From assembly GCA_022225965.2 (NCBI GenBank), contig JAKJXP020000005.1, forward strand, positions 434,001 through 498,000: 64,000 nucleotides of DNA, given 5' to 3'. This DNA is from Diatrype stigma. Lineage: Eukaryota > Ascomycota > Sordariomycetes > Xylariales > Diatrypaceae. This document shows, piece after piece, positions 47,137-59,890 of this stretch (position 1 is its first letter; every line of letters starts with the position of its first letter). The notes beneath the pieces are model-generated. The model saw nothing but the letters and a program-made list of their open reading frames with translations, made no database searches and was not told the origin of the DNA. The position numbers were made by a program, and so were the translations under genes.

Positions 47137-48186
47137 ATGAGAGGTTCTTACCAGAAACGAAACCAGCATCCAATGCCGTTTCGTGAGAGACTTGCTCGGC
47201 GGCTTGGTGACAGTGTGAGCCCCCCACGCAGCAGAAATGCTTCTCGCCGACGGCGCTCAGGAAAAAGGCAGCTATCCCCCTCACCGTCGCCTACCCAACC
47301 TTACCTCTCTTGTAAGTCGAAAGAAAAACATCAGACCCAACTAGCTACAGACTTGGCTGATCGCTTTAGATTATGACGTCCTCTGTATGTGCCTGTGGCC
47401 CCACAATGTTCACTGTAGACTCTCAATCGCTGACCTCTGCGATGTAGTGACGTATGAAGACGTGAAAGCTCTGAAGAGTGATTGGTTGACCGACAATGTG
47501 AGCACTCCCTCTTCCCTTTCAAGCTCCCCATCTTCCCATTGACTTCCGGAGTTCAAAGCTAACCTACTTGATCGCCCTAGAACATCGCTTTTTGGGAAGA
47601 GTTCCTCGAACATGAAATCCTCACCAAGTATCCCCAAGCGCGCATTATCCTCCTACGACCCTCCATGACCTTCCTCCTGATGAAGAACAAGAATACCGAA
47701 ATGGTCCGGTCAGCCTTGCCCGATTTTCGAGGGGTCACCCACATCTTTCTGCCCGTCAACGACAATAGGAATGTCTCGCTAGCTGAAGGAGGGAGCCACT
47801 GGTCCTTGCTCCTAGTCAGTATAATTGACGGCGTCGCATTTCACTACGACTCGCTGGATGGCGCCAACAATGCAGAAGCATGGGAGGCAACTAAGCGATT
47901 GTCTAATGTTCTTGGAAAGCCATTGCGATTCCACTATCTAGCGGACTGCCCACAGCAAGAGAATGGCAGCGATTGCGGTGTCTTCGTTTGTATTATGATG
48001 CGTCATCTCCTCGTCAAGCGCCTTCTAGCAGTTAATGCTGGCGAGAAGATTTCCATGAGCATGGCACACAAAGCGATCGATAGCTATGGCGCGCGCAAAG
48101 AAATGCTCAAGATAATCGAGTCCCTACGTAAGGAAGGGGAACGGAGACGTGTGACCCCAAGCAATACACCACCTAGGATCGAATAG
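47137..48186 (+). CDS. Ulp1/C48-family protease, NEDD8-specific (SENP8/DEN1-like)
   Basis: Four exons: 47137-47311, a 15-nt exon 47370-47384, 47448-47497 and 47581-48186, giving 281 residues. The introns (58, 63 and 83 nt) have GTAAGT, GTATGT and GTGAGC donors, and CTGAT, CTGAC and CTAAC branch sites. After a basic N-terminus the fold starts YYDVLLTYEDVKALKSDWLT, as in SENP8/Nep1. The catalytic residues are His153 (GGSHWSLLLV), Asp170 (HYDSL), Gln206 (CPQQENGSDCG) and Cys212. These enzymes mature NEDD8/SUMO precursors or strip them from targets. The short, single-domain form and the WLTDNNIAFWEEFLE and HIFLPVNDN regions favour the NEDD8-specific DEN1 type over Ulp1/Ulp2, but that choice is not certain. 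Confidence 0.88.
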
Positions 48187-49001
48187 GACTCTCCACGCAA
48201 CCAGGCTTGTTAGGTACACCCCACTATCGCCACTTCACGAGCCATCAAGATCATCCCAGGTTGCCTGCGAAGACACCAAATCCTGCAGCTTGAGGATACC
48301 CGATTATCCGCATCATATACCAGAGCGTTCAGTACTAGAGGGACTCGCGTTACACGGTGGCATTTATTCTTAGCATGGGTGTACCCACGCTGGAGCGTCC
48401 AGGTTCAGTACGAGGGGGTGAAGTCCCCTGTATCATCACTCCCAGCTATTTCCAGCTCCAGTTCATCCATCTACCCGGCGACAAGTAAGCCAGCATGCAG
48501 AAGGTACGCCAGGCACTCATGTCCTAGCTCCATTTGGCTGCTTAGAATGCAACCTCTTGTCATGGGCACGAGCACACCTACCCAGATCTCGGGGCACATG
48601 AGACGGCAGACTGTTGTGTAGAAGAGAGGCCATTCGCAGAACAAGGCGCGCGATAGGGAGGGAAGTAGAGAGCAGATAGACCCAAGGCGCATAAAAGAGA
48701 TACCAGACCAGGGGGTTAGGTTGGAAAAGGAAGCGTTTGATACATACCTCTTCTTCACAAATCAATTGTAAACAAACTAAATCGATACCAAATTTCCCAC
48801 TAATTCGCTCGCTTAAATTGCTTTCCAGCGACTAAATTCATGGCAAATCCCCTTCATCCGATCGTGTTACATATGATGTGATTTGCGCGGAGTCCTGCAA
48901 GATCTGAGATCTATAGTATATCTATTTAGACCTGAAGATCAGCCAAATGCTCCATACAATTCCCCAACTTCTCGGGTATGCCAAGATTCATTAATTGGAG
49001 C
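48187..49001. other. Intergenic region before Gypsy copy B
   Basis: About 800 bp of normal composition up to the target site of the retroelement. No gene was recognised. The transition to RIP-type sequence occurs inside the LTR, not here. Confidence 0.55.
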
Positions 49002-49006
49002 ATATA

Positions 49007-49192
49007 TGTGGATCCGGGCATTCCCCATAATGCCAAGGATCGGAAAATCGGAATATAAAATTCTAATAACTTAAAGCGCATAATTATAATTAGCTTTAAT
49101 TTAATAATTAATCCGAATCTTTAATATAATCTTAAATAAATTGCTAATAATAATAATTCCTTAAAAATTCGAAAAATCGGACGTAAAAGCAT
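49007..49192 (+). repeat. 5' LTR of Gypsy copy B
   Basis: Its outer start, TGTGGATCCGGGCATTCCCC, is unmutated and matches copy A's 5' LTR. The inner half is AT-shifted. Confidence 0.93.
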
Positions 49193-50019
49193 AAATAATT
49201 ATTTTTATAAGTTAATGCTAATAACGTAAAATTTACCTTATTTTTTTACGAATTCTTTCCGATAACTAACGATGGCAAAAAGTAACGCCAATGCGAAAAA
49301 ACAGCCCAAAGGCGTTCCGGCCTAAAGCGGCACCTTTACCGAATCCCTTATAAATACGAAGGCCGCTTAAAAAGACGGCATATTATACGAATTTCTCGAC
49401 AAAAAATTCGAAAATATCGAATAAAGAAATACTTCGATAAAAAACAACTTAAATTATTTAATGAATAAAATTGCAAAAATAACCGCATATTTCAATATTA
49501 AACTTAAAAGTAAAAAAATCGAAACGCCGAATTAATAACTTCGTTAAAAAAACGAATGGATTTAATAATAATAACAGCTTACGTTTAATACCGAAAAAAC
49601 GGCTATCGCCGATAACGTAAAATCGCTAATTAATTTTTACAAACCGGCCGAATTCGATTAAAACTAATATATGCCGTATATTTAACGCTTATTTTATTAT
49701 AACGAATAACGAATAAAAAAAAGATTAATATAATATACGTACCGTTTATTACGAATTACGTTTAAATTCCGCAATAAGAACGAATAAAAAAAATATGGCC
49801 CTTAATTATATTTCCGGACGACGTTACGAAAATGGCTTATATAAAAGCGAAAAACAAAATAACGATATTCTTAAATTTCCGCTTAATTTAGGCCGACGGT
49901 TAAGTTTTAAAAAAACTAAAGGAAATCCAAAAACGCCTTTTAATAATACTGGTTCCATACGATCTTTAAATATATCGAATTACGAATAAATTTATCGGCA
50001 ATTTTTAATAAATAAAAAT

Positions 50020-53000
50020 ATATATTCGCAATAATAAGCCTAATTAAATAACGTTTATAAAATATATTTTTTAAGTTTTAAACGATTATAATATCTTTTC
50101 GAAAGCGTTAATTTATTTCGTAACGTTATTTCCGTATTAAAATAAAAATATAATAAACTTTGCGAAACGTATTTGCGAAGCTTTTTATAAAATGCCGAAA
50201 AACATTCGCGATAGCTATTCGGTAAGAAAAATTCTTATCGATACGTTACGTAATAACCTATTTAACGTATGGCTAATTTTTAACGATCGATTCGAAAATT
50301 TTAATAACGCATAAAGAATCGAAATAATTGTTTAATAAGCCGAATTAATTATTCGTTAAACGATTAAAAGAAAAATTTACGGCATTTTTTCGGTTACCGT
50401 TTAATTTTAAGAAAAAACAATGCCATTTTATAACTTAACCGTTATAAGGGCCACATAAGCCAAATCCGGCATAATTTAATTAAAGCCTTTGGACGTAATA
50501 ATTACCGTATTCCAAACTGCGAGATTTAAAAAAATTGCCGATCCTTATAATGAAAGCCGTAACGTTTACGTTGCGGCTAAATAAGGTTTCGCCGCGAAAG
50601 CCGAAAATAACAAATGCTTTAATTATAATAAATAAGGCCGTTAAATCAAAAATTACAAAATAAAAACGAAATTTCCGAAAAATACATAATATGCGGATAT
50701 AAATAAAAAGATTATTTTTAAGAAAATCCTATATTAAAACGTCATTAATAATAAATTCCGATTAGCCTTTAATAAATTTAAAAGAAATAAACGGCTTTAT
50801 ATACATTTCGTCGGCGCCGAAAGTAATAGCAAAAACGATTCCGAAAAAAGTCCCGCCAAATAGCTATAAAATAATAAAAAATTCGATCGTAATTTTAACG
50901 AATTTCTTAAATAATTTAAAAATAATAAATAAAAGCGCCGCATTTATTTAATGGAAATAAACGCCGGCAATAAATTATTTCTTAATAAAGATAAATCTTT
51001 ACGAAAAGAATACGGTAAAAATTATAACCTTTTTTTTACGGAAACAATCGACGGAAATAAATTTATAATCTTTTTAAATTACGGATATACCTTTTATTAT
51101 ATTTCCGAATCGATAATAATTACGTTAAAAACGTATAATTTTTCGAAACCGTTAATAATGCGAAAAATTAAAAGCACAAAACTAAAGATTTCGCGTAACG
51201 TAATAGTTATCGTTCGGTTTTTAATATTCGATAGCAATATTATTCCGTTTCGAATATTAACGGAAGTTATTTCCGACGGTATTTTTCCCGATAATTTAAT
51301 TTTCGGAAAAAGTTTGTTTTATAAATTAAATATATATTATAAAAAAAAGGAAAAAAATAAAGTAATTATTTTAATTAAAGTTATCGAAAAGCCCGTAATT
51401 TATTTAATTGCTTTATTACGTATCTTTTACGTTTTCGAAACGGCTTATGTAATAGCCGAATTTAATTTAATAATTTGGTATAAATTTATTTTAACGAATA
51501 ATAAAGCTATTAATAAATATTTTTTATAATACGTTTAGGATTTCCTAAAACTATTCGAGCTTGTTTCGAAAAAGGTTATTGCGAATATACGTATTCGCTA
51601 TTATATCGATATTAAAAATAACAAATCCATTAAATTTTTTTTACGTCGATATAGCCTTATTTAATTTCGGGCATTTCGTAAATTCGTTAAAAAATATTTA
51701 AAAATAATTATATATATTAATACGAATTCGTAAGATTTATTTGCGTTATTTATACCTAAAAAGGCATCGGACTAAATAACGAAGCTTAATAAGTTCGATA
51801 AAAACGTAATATAGCGATTTTATTATAATTATTGGAAATTTAATAAAATCCAGCAAAAAAACGCTTATTCGTTTTTTAATGCGATGAATAAAATTTAACG
51901 AATGATTAAATATTATTAATATTGCTTTATCGATTTTAAAAATGGCTTTTGGTAAATTAAAATTTACGAATTAAATATCGAAAAAACCGCCTTTATAATT
52001 TTATTTGGCATTTATAAATAATTAATAATGCTTTTCGGGCTTTATAACGTTTCGGTAATCTTTTAGGCATTAATAAAAAAAAATTTCGAATTATTTCGCG
52101 AATTTATTTCGAACATGCTGGATAATATGGCCGTATGGGCTAATATATCCGAATATCTTTACGAACGTATATTCGCCTTATTTAAAAAGCTTTTTAGTTA
52201 CGGAATAATCGTAAATCCAGCGAAATTTTTAATATTCGTTAAAAAAAAAAATTTTTTTAGGCTTTATAATTTCCGAAAAAAAAATCGAAACCGATTCGGT
52301 TAAAGTCGCGGCTATTCGGAATAAGCCTAAGCCGATAATAATAACCGAAATTCGAACGTTTATAAATGCCGCCGATTATTTGCGGCATTTAATTAATAAA
52401 TATTCGGAAATTGCTGGATTATTTATAGCTTTTATAAGCGGCCCGAAAAACGAACGTATCGAATTATTTCCTAAAGCTATAATAAGCTAAAAAGTAATTC
52501 GCGAAATAATTATAATAACGCCCGTAATTCGGAAATTCGATTAGCGCCGCCCGATTATTCTCGAAATAAACGTTTCGTAATAGTTCGTTGGCATAGCGCT
52601 ATTATAATTTTATATAAAAATAATAAGCGCCTTTATTTTATATTTAATTATTTACTTTTCGAAAAAACTTATAAAAACCTAATTACGATATTTCGTTTAA
52701 AAAAAGGAACTTTTCGGTATTATATTAATACTTCAGCATTAGCGGCATTAAATTAAAAACGGCGATATAATAATAATTACTAATTACGAATCGTTAAAAA
52801 TAATTAATACGAAAGCCGAATAATTGGTCCGTATGTTATGCTTTTTCGATGCCATTAAATATTTCGAAATTCGTATCGTATACCGCTCGAATTAAACGAA
52901 CGTTTTTACCGATTACTTTTCGAAGCCCTAAAAAGCCGCAATAATAGCAACCGAAAAAACCGAATCGATTTGTTATGCCGATTAATTAAATCGATTAAAC

Positions 53001-54340
53001 CTTTAAGTTATTTTCGAAACCCTTTTATATAATACCTTTTTATTTTTAATTATATAACGAAAATAAATTAATAAGCACTTTATTATATATCGAAATAAGT
53101 TATATAAAGTAATTAAATACGAAAAAACGCCCGGTAATTTTTCGTACGTAAAAAGCATCGCTACGAAAACGCAAATTTTATAGGAAATCTTCGAATACGA
53201 TAAATTCTTAATATAATTAAAACGGATTTATTACGATTAAAATTATTCGACCGTTAAAATAACGCTTTATAATATGCAAAAATAATTTTAATATCCGGAA
53301 ATCGTTTTTGCTATATAGCAAATAATCGTTAAATATTCGGCTTACTAATTAATAAGGAAACCGAATCCTTTATTATTAAACTTGCAATCCGTATAATTTC
53401 CGGCATTTCTAATTAAATAAGTAATTAACTATACGTCGATAGGTTCGTTTATGATTTTTGTAACTATTAAATACGTTACGGAATAAATAAAAACTAACGT
53501 TATTCCTTCCGTTTAATTCGGAAATACGATTTTTATATTTTTTCGTATCGGACGTATTTACGGTACTTCCAAAAAGTAAATTAATAATAACGCCGGCGCT
53601 TTTAAAAATAAAGCCGCAAACGTTTAGAATAAAAAATAAGGCTCTATTATAAAAGCTATTATATCAAAACGCCCAAAAAATAACGGAAAAATAAAAAAAA
53701 TTAATAAGAACCTAAAGAAAATTATGCTGCGCGAATATTAAGCAAATTTTACGGCTTATTTATTGCCCGAATTATTATAATAAACGGTAATTATTTATAA
53801 CCGTATTTTTAAGCCGAACGGTTATAGTTTATATTTCTTATTATTCGGCATAATTTCCCTTTAAAAACAGACCTTATCGGAATTTTACGAATACTTTCGC
53901 GAACCGACGGAAAAAAAGGAGCTTCAAAATAATAAGCTATTAGCAGCAAACCACGAAATATCGTTCGCGAAAGTCCGCTTTAATAATATAAAAACGTTTC
54001 GTAATAAAATACGAACGTACTTTTAAAAAAAAAAAGGGACTTATTAAAACGTACGTTCCGGGTAATTGGATTTTCCGCATTCGTTAACGCCAAAAAAAAT
54101 ACGAACTTTATTATAACGGGCCTTAAAACGTAATTAGCTGTTATTTCGATAATACGTATTATTTACGAAGCCTTAAAAAAATCCAATTACAAAACAAATA
54201 TAACGAAACAAATTTATTTCCGGCCTTTATAAAAAACGGACATTCCGTATGTAATATATAATATATAAATAGGCAATTTTTAAAATAAAATCGTCGGCGC
54301 TTAATGAAAAGGAAAATTAACGATAATAATTAAAGACGAT
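50020..54340 (+). pseudogene. gag-pol relic of Gypsy copy B
   Basis: Zinc-knuckle remnant near 50615-50655. The protease region is open from 50951 to 51529. In the reverse transcriptase the catalytic pair is reduced to Asp-Asn in MLDNMAVWAN (near 52116-52145). RNase H and integrase remnants follow. Each domain aligns with copy A at the same offset. It is inactive through RIP-type stops. Confidence 0.85.
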
Positions 54341-54362
54341 TATAATAAAAAAAGGGAATAAT

Positions 54363-54548
54363 TATAAATCCGGACATTTCTTATAATGCTAAAAATCGGA
54401 AAATCGAAATATAAAATTCTAACAACTTAAAGCGTATAACTGTAATTAACTTTAATTTAATAACCAATCCGGACCTTTAATATAATCCTAAATGAATTGC
54501 CAATAGCAGTAATTCCCTAGGGGTTTAAAGGACCGGGCGCAAAAGCAC
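54363..54548 (+). repeat. 3' LTR of Gypsy copy B
   Basis: Its inner start is mutated (TATAAATCCGGACATTTC), while the outer end keeps CCCTAGGGG and GGACCGGGCGC. Confidence 0.93.
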
Positions 54549-54553
54549 ATATA

Positions 54554-55168
54554 TATGGAAAGCTCATTACGGGGTTTATTAAGAAATAAGAACTCCTAAG
54601 TATTGCACGATATAATAAAACGCTAATTAGGGCTGGATATAAAGAACATTCGGAAACCGAATTGACTTGACTAGATCTTAGGCATGAGTGCTCAAATAGG
54701 CAGAACACTGGGTTTTGGCTATCTTCATCAGCATCTTGGGATTGCAGTCCGTCGATATGAAAGCCCTTTGTGATATACAAGGTTTCGCGGCCCGGCTCGA
54801 GACTACACCCAAGAGCCTAGTATTGTTGTCAAGATCATTGGGTCCGGAATGATAGAACAGTTGCTGAGTAAAGGGAGGGAAGGGAACGCGAGCACTCGAC
54901 CTATGGAGGATATGGGGAGGAAACGGCTCTGATAACATCGTGGAGCCCCTTATTAGCATTCGAATCACATAGCACTCCAGCTTAGACATTTGCGGCAAGT
55001 TAGTTAGTTTGCTAATTATATGATATCAAAGATCAGATGTCGTGATATTATACAAAACTGATCCCCATCACGTCAACGGTCAATCCGCGTATAATAGCGA
55101 CTTTTTCGATCTTGATCTAATAATAATCCTGCTTTAAACCTACGCCTTTGCTTTCTCGCGACCTGTCT
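54554..55168. other. Intergenic region after Gypsy copy B
   Basis: About 600 bp with ordinary composition and only short unsupported frames. It holds the 3' UTR of the transporter gene. Confidence 0.5.
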
Positions 55169-57354
55169 CTACGTTTCCATGGCATCCCGTTGCTTGTCAT
55201 CAGCGTCATCTTCATATTCCAAGTCTTCCTTGCGGAAGCCCCACCAGAAGCCGATCATCGTAATGAAAGATATCACTATTGTAAAATAAAGAATGATGGT
55301 TTAGTCATAATGCACAATGATAAAAGTTCTAGTGCCGAAATTGGGGTTTATGCAAGAGCGTTACTTACACGCGATCGTCGCAAAGTTCCATGTGAGGTAT
55401 GGGTCCTTGCTCAACGGGAGGAGGCAGTAGACGAGCAGAGAGGCTCCAGCGTTGGGCACCGCATTCATAGCCGACACGATGGTCTTCATGGAAGGTGGAG
55501 AGCGATTGTACGCATATTCTAGTGCCGTGATGACGGCGCTATCAAACTTAGCATTAGCAGTTCGGTCGATGCCACCCACACGAGGGGATGGAACGAAAGG
55601 GGTGTTTGTGATGTAGGTTCACTCACAATATCTCCGCCAGCGCCAAAATCATGTACGGTGGAAGCTGCCACCAGACACTGATCTCGTTCGACCGGTTCCC
55701 GGGATGGTCGTAGTACGGCCCCGAGCGGTAGATGAAAGCCTGCAGCACAGCCGCGTAGACCATGCCGAGCGACACGAGCAGGAAGCCGAACGCGATGCGC
55801 TTGAGCGGCGTCGGCTCCCAGCCCTTCTTCCGGAGCCACGGGAAGACGAGGTGGTCGACAAAGGGCACGATGAACGTGAGCGTGATCGGGTTCACGTTGG
55901 TCATCAGATCGTTGCTCAGCCAGGCCGGCCGGGTCATCTGCGCCGCCTGCGACAGGAGGTTGTGGGAGCACTGGTTGAAGGCGAGCCAGAAGACCGTCAG
56001 CGCGGGCAGGATTCGCAGCGTGGTCAGCGCCTGCTTAAGGTCGTCGACCGTCTTGTCGGCCACGCCCCGCGCACCGATGGTCTCTCCGTACTGCGCGACC
56101 TGGAAGCTGACCTTGGATCGATCCAGGAAATGCGTGCTGCTGCTGGCGGCTGCTGCTACAGATCCGCCGCCAGGTTTTTGCGCTCTCTTGCGCTCAGCGA
56201 AGGCGAGCTTGACTATCGCCACGCAGTCGGCCATGAGCCCCTTCTGCGGCTCGACCATCTTGAACGTCGGCTTGCCCAGCATGAGGAGCGCGCAGCCAGC
56301 CACCATAGTGGCCGTCGCGAACAGGAACACATAGACGTAGCCGGAGTATATCTCGATGAATGGCGTCGCGACGGAACCGACCAGGCCGATGGCGTTGATG
56401 TACAGGTAGTACCAGTGGAATATGTGCTGGACGTTCAGGGAGGCGTCGTAGACCACCTTGGTGGTTCGCTTGGACTTGGGCGAGTAGTTGGCGATGTGCT
56501 TGTTCGACATACCCTCTCCGCGAGCCTGGTCCGCGGCGAATGCGGGCACGATGGAACTGACGCCCCCCGAACTGGCCGCGACGGTCGCCATGCCGACGAC
56601 CAGACCTGCTAACGCGCCCGAGACCGAGACCGATTCAACGGAGGTACCGGCCATGATCCCCCAGCCCGCGACACCTGCGATGGACGCTACGAGAATCACC
56701 GGATACTTCCCAGAGACACTGTCGCAGATGACGGACGCCGCTATGGGCGTAAGGTAGCTTAGAAAGTAGCTAAACATTGCATCAGCACGTTAGCCGAATT
56801 ACGTTGGGAACAATGCGTTTGGTAGTTAGTCGCTACAGTTAAGGGGTTTCGACTTACAAGAACTGGTTCAGTGCGGTGGCGGTCACCTGTCCCTTCCCCA
56901 GGCGTCCCGGCTCATCTCCATCGTGGCCGCTCCTCTGGATGTAGTTCTGAAACGGCGTGCTGCCACCATAGAACGCCATCCTCTCCAGAGACCCGACCAT
57001 GATCACGATCCACGCGGCCTTGCTTATCGGATAGGGTATCCTGGTTATTTCCGAGTTCTGGCTGAAGCCCCCTCCTCGGGCGGTAGCGTCGGCCTGGCAC
57101 TGTCCCTCCTCTTGATTGGCGAGGTCTTGAGCAGACCCCCCATCGCTGCCACCAGAGGGGAGGATGGAACTCTCGACGGATCGCTGCTGCACATGCGGTT
57201 TCTTCAAAGATTTTTCGTTCATGGGGTCGGGGCAAGCGGTGGTGGTTGGGACTTGTTTTTTAGCCTCGAGTTCGACGTCCATGTTGGGCGCCGGTGGCAT
57301 TGTGGCTAGACGAAGCGAGGAGTATTTTAGATCCGAATCTTCTCGTGGCGTCAT
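55169..57354 (-). CDS. POT/PTR-family proton-coupled oligopeptide transporter
   Basis: Four exons read on the minus strand: 57354-56858, 56769-55627, 55538-55369 and 55275-55169, giving 638 residues. Introns are 88, 88 and 103 nt. After a ~110-residue polar N-terminus come LERMAFYGGSTPFQNYI (first span), NQFFYFLSYLTPIAASVICD (joined across intron 1), a cytoplasmic loop, and further membrane spans to AEIFAVITALEYAYNRSPPSMK (joined across intron 2), then ISFITMIGFWWGFRKEDLEY. The LEYAY-x-x-x-P-x-SMK segment and the 12-span layout are typical of PTR2. The first loop motif reads LERMAFYG, so the usual ExxER Glu-Arg pair is partly present. It imports di/tripeptides or related compounds with protons at the plasma membrane. 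Next to an aminotransferase and an NRPS it may export or import a peptide-like metabolite. Confidence 0.9.
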
Positions 57355-58435
57355 GAATTATTTTCTTTCGTGCTATTACTTTGCAGAGACGCAAGAATTA
57401 AAGAACAGGATTAAGTACATGGCAGGTATTTCCATTTGTGAGTCATGTTGGAAGTGTGCCAACGGCGCGCTTCCTACGAGGATAAGATCCCTGGCAAAAG
57501 TCCCGTCGAGGAGGAGAGGGGGGGGGGCTTTCTGAGGACATCGTCCCTGTCCCCTTTCCGGTGGGCACAGTCAGCTCGCTCAAACCCTCGTATAGTGGTC
57601 TGTGACATGGCCTGCGGACTTCCTGGAAAGAGGCGGGAAATTCTACCCGCAACTACCCGCACTGCCCGCAGCTGGTCTGATGTTTGATGTAGATGTGCGG
57701 CTATGTATCAGTTCAAGAGCCGCGACAGTTCGGATATCGGTCTTTTCCCTTCAGCCAATAGTGAAGCATTCCGCTATCCTAGTTACTTGCTTGGCAACGG
57801 GGTTGAACAAGGCAGGGGGGGCAGGAGCCTTCGGAGATGTCACCTGTGTTATGGGGCGCCGGTTCCGGGGCGATAGACTCACACTTTCTATGTAGCTGAT
57901 GGATATCCCTGCCTGTAGCAAGAAGAGTCAAAGCTTCGGCTGAAAACATTGACCAGTCAGATTTCATCTAGTGCTGACATACTTCTAAAAGCGGTATGCG
58001 ATATACAACTTCATTTGACAGGGGTATAAATCCCTGGCCAAAAAACGGCCCAACCCCTTAGTTAACCCCTGAAGACGATCTTGAAAATTCTAAAATGTTC
58101 TTCTTTTCGTTTTCCATCAAGTCCTTTCCAACCCTGCAGCTCTCTTGCCGTAAGCAGAAGTACTACGGCCGACATCTATACAAAACGCAGTACTGTTACA
58201 ATCACTAAGCAATACAATAAGTCTTATCGTATACACACCGTCACATATTAGACAACTATGTCAACCAAGTAACATTCTCGCCACGGTTCAACATTCAGTT
58301 TCATGATAATATTATTATAGTAGAAGTAGCTATCTATGAGGCACGGATACGTATAGCCCAAGGAACTAATGGTACGCAACCTCTTGCCGTAGCAATGGCC
58401 ATTTGCCCCCCAGCCTACACCGCCGCTGGAACTTG
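57355..58435. other. Intergenic region between transporter and aminotransferase
   Basis: 1.1 kb upstream of the transporter and downstream of the aminotransferase, both on the minus strand. No gene is recognised. A G-run near 57520-57530 is the only notable local feature. Confidence 0.5.
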
Positions 58436-59890
58436 TCACGCTGTTTGAATTGATTCGAGAACATCACACGTGCGTGCGAGGGCTGCGAGCGGGGCAGTAA
58501 GGGAGATCCGAAAGACGCCAGCCCATCCAAACAAGCTTCCCGGCATGACGAGCACTCCCTTCCGGGCAAGGTCCAGGCAAAACGCGATCTCCTTCCCGGA
58601 GCTGCTGGGGCAGGCCATTGTGCTGTTGGCAGGATGGTCGTCGTCTACGTCTACCCATCCCGGGATGGAAATGCACACGTAGAACGTGCCCTGGGGTACT
58701 TTCAATTGGTACCCAGCTGCCTGTAGCCGTCCGCAGAAGTAGTCCCGCTTGTTCTCCAGCGCCCTCAGGTCGATCTGCATGGTATCCAGTGTATCGAGGC
58801 AGTTCATGATGGTCGCGCTGGGGAACGCCCAGCTGCTGTTCTGCGCGACGGTCAGTGCTCTGCGCAGGACGCGACGGTGCGGCGCGGGCATGATGCTGGG
58901 GATGGCGATGTAGCCCAGCCTCTGGCCTGGGGCGAGCAGCGTCTTTCCTGTGGTGTACGTCGATACCGAATAGGGATATATGCTCGTGATCGAGGTGAAC
59001 TCGGCGCCGGTGAACAGGATGCGGCGGTATGCCTCGTCACTGATCACCAGTATGGGGCTGCTTCTCTGCTTGTTGACTTCCAGGAGCATGTTCGAAAGCT
59101 TCTCCAAGACATGTCGTCCGGGCACAACGCCGGTGGGGTTGTTGGGACAAGTGAGAAAGATGCACCGCGTCTTGGGGCCAATGGCGCGCCGGATCGCTTC
59201 AACATCAGGCTCCAGCGTGTTCTTATCCACAGGGACGTATTTCACCTTTCCCTGTCGGTGCTGAATGATGACTGGGTAGTTGAAATATGCAGGAGTCAGC
59301 AAGATCGCCTCGTCGCCAACATCCAGGGCTACATATGCCAAGAGGTCTAACGCCGCCAGAGAGCCATCGACAACGAGTATGTCTTCGGGAGCATGCTCGA
59401 CGCCCTGAGCTTCGCTGAGTCTCTTTGCCAACCGCTTGACCTGATCGGGCTTGGGCCGGTTGTAGGCGTACCAGCTGACCTCCTCTCCAAGAGCAGGATA
59501 GGCTGCTTGTGAGAACAGCTCTATCAGCTCGTCGGTAGCAGGCTCTCCAGGGTTGCCGTAACGCAGCTCGCAGCAGTCGCGGATGCTCAGGCCACACTGC
59601 GTCAAAGTCGTGCTGACGAGCTCGTCCCATTGCTTGCGTGGCAAGAGCCAATCGTCCTTTGTCGATCTCGAGCTGCAAACGTGGCCTGCTAGTTCGCTTG
59701 CTTCTTGGTGAAGCGACCGCATCCCTGTAGCATCAAGTAGGTCTATCGAGTCGATAAACGGGGCTCTGAAAGACTGAGGTAGGGTACCCGTATTTGCGAC
59801 TGCGAGTCGCCCTCGGTTGGGACTCAACTTGAGAACTGGCAGGGAAATGTCCCTCTCCAAGTTATCGCTGACATCTAGTGAGGGTGGCAT
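58436..59890 (-). CDS. PLP-dependent class I/II aminotransferase, ACC-synthase-like
   Basis: Intronless, 484 residues from the ATG at 59888-59890; an upstream in-frame TTG is not the start. The fold-type I signature is complete: WYAYNRPKPDQVKRLAKRL, the VVDGSLAALDLL cofactor loop, CPNNPTG (Asn near 251), SDEAYRRI (Asp285, Tyr288), the Schiff-base Lys316 in TTGKTLLAPGQRLGY, and the substrate-carboxylate Arg461 in FRISL. The spacing resembles ACC synthase-like and alliinase-like fungal enzymes, which act on amino acids by transamination or elimination. It lies tail-to-head with the transporter and divergently from the NRPS, as expected for a gene supplying or modifying a non-standard amino acid. 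The exact reaction cannot be told from sequence. Confidence 0.88.
   Translation of the reverse strand: MPPSLDVSDNLERDISLPVLKLSPNRGRLAVANTGTLPQSFRAPFIDSIDLLDATGMRSLHQEASELAGHVCSSRSTKDDWLLPRKQWDELVSTTLTQCGLSIRDCCELRYGNPGEPATDELIELFSQAAYPALGEEVSWYAYNRPKPDQVKRLAKRLSEAQGVEHAPEDILVVDGSLAALDLLAYVALDVGDEAILLTPAYFNYPVIIQHRQGKVKYVPVDKNTLEPDVEAIRRAIGPKTRCIFLTCPNNPTGVVPGRHVLEKLSNMLLEVNKQRSSPILVISDEAYRRILFTGAEFTSITSIYPYSVSTYTTGKTLLAPGQRLGYIAIPSIMPAPHRRVLRRALTVAQNSSWAFPSATIMNCLDTLDTMQIDLRALENKRDYFCGRLQAAGYQLKVPQGTFYVCISIPGWVDVDDDHPANSTMACPSSSGKEIAFCLDLARKGVLVMPGSLFGWAGVFRISLTAPLAALARTCDVLESIQTA

Larger units (their letters stand above)
49007..54548 (+). mobile_element. Ty3/Gypsy LTR retrotransposon (copy B), complete but RIP-inactivated
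   Basis: 5.54 kb with 186-bp LTRs at 49007-49192 and 54363-54548, flanked by the 5-bp direct repeat ATATA (49002-49006 and 54549-54553). It is the same family as copy A, with the same internal order, and is uninterrupted, so it serves as the reference for locating the nested insertion in A. A polypurine tract lies before the 3' LTR at 54347-54357. The interior is AT-rich with many stops. Confidence 0.93.
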
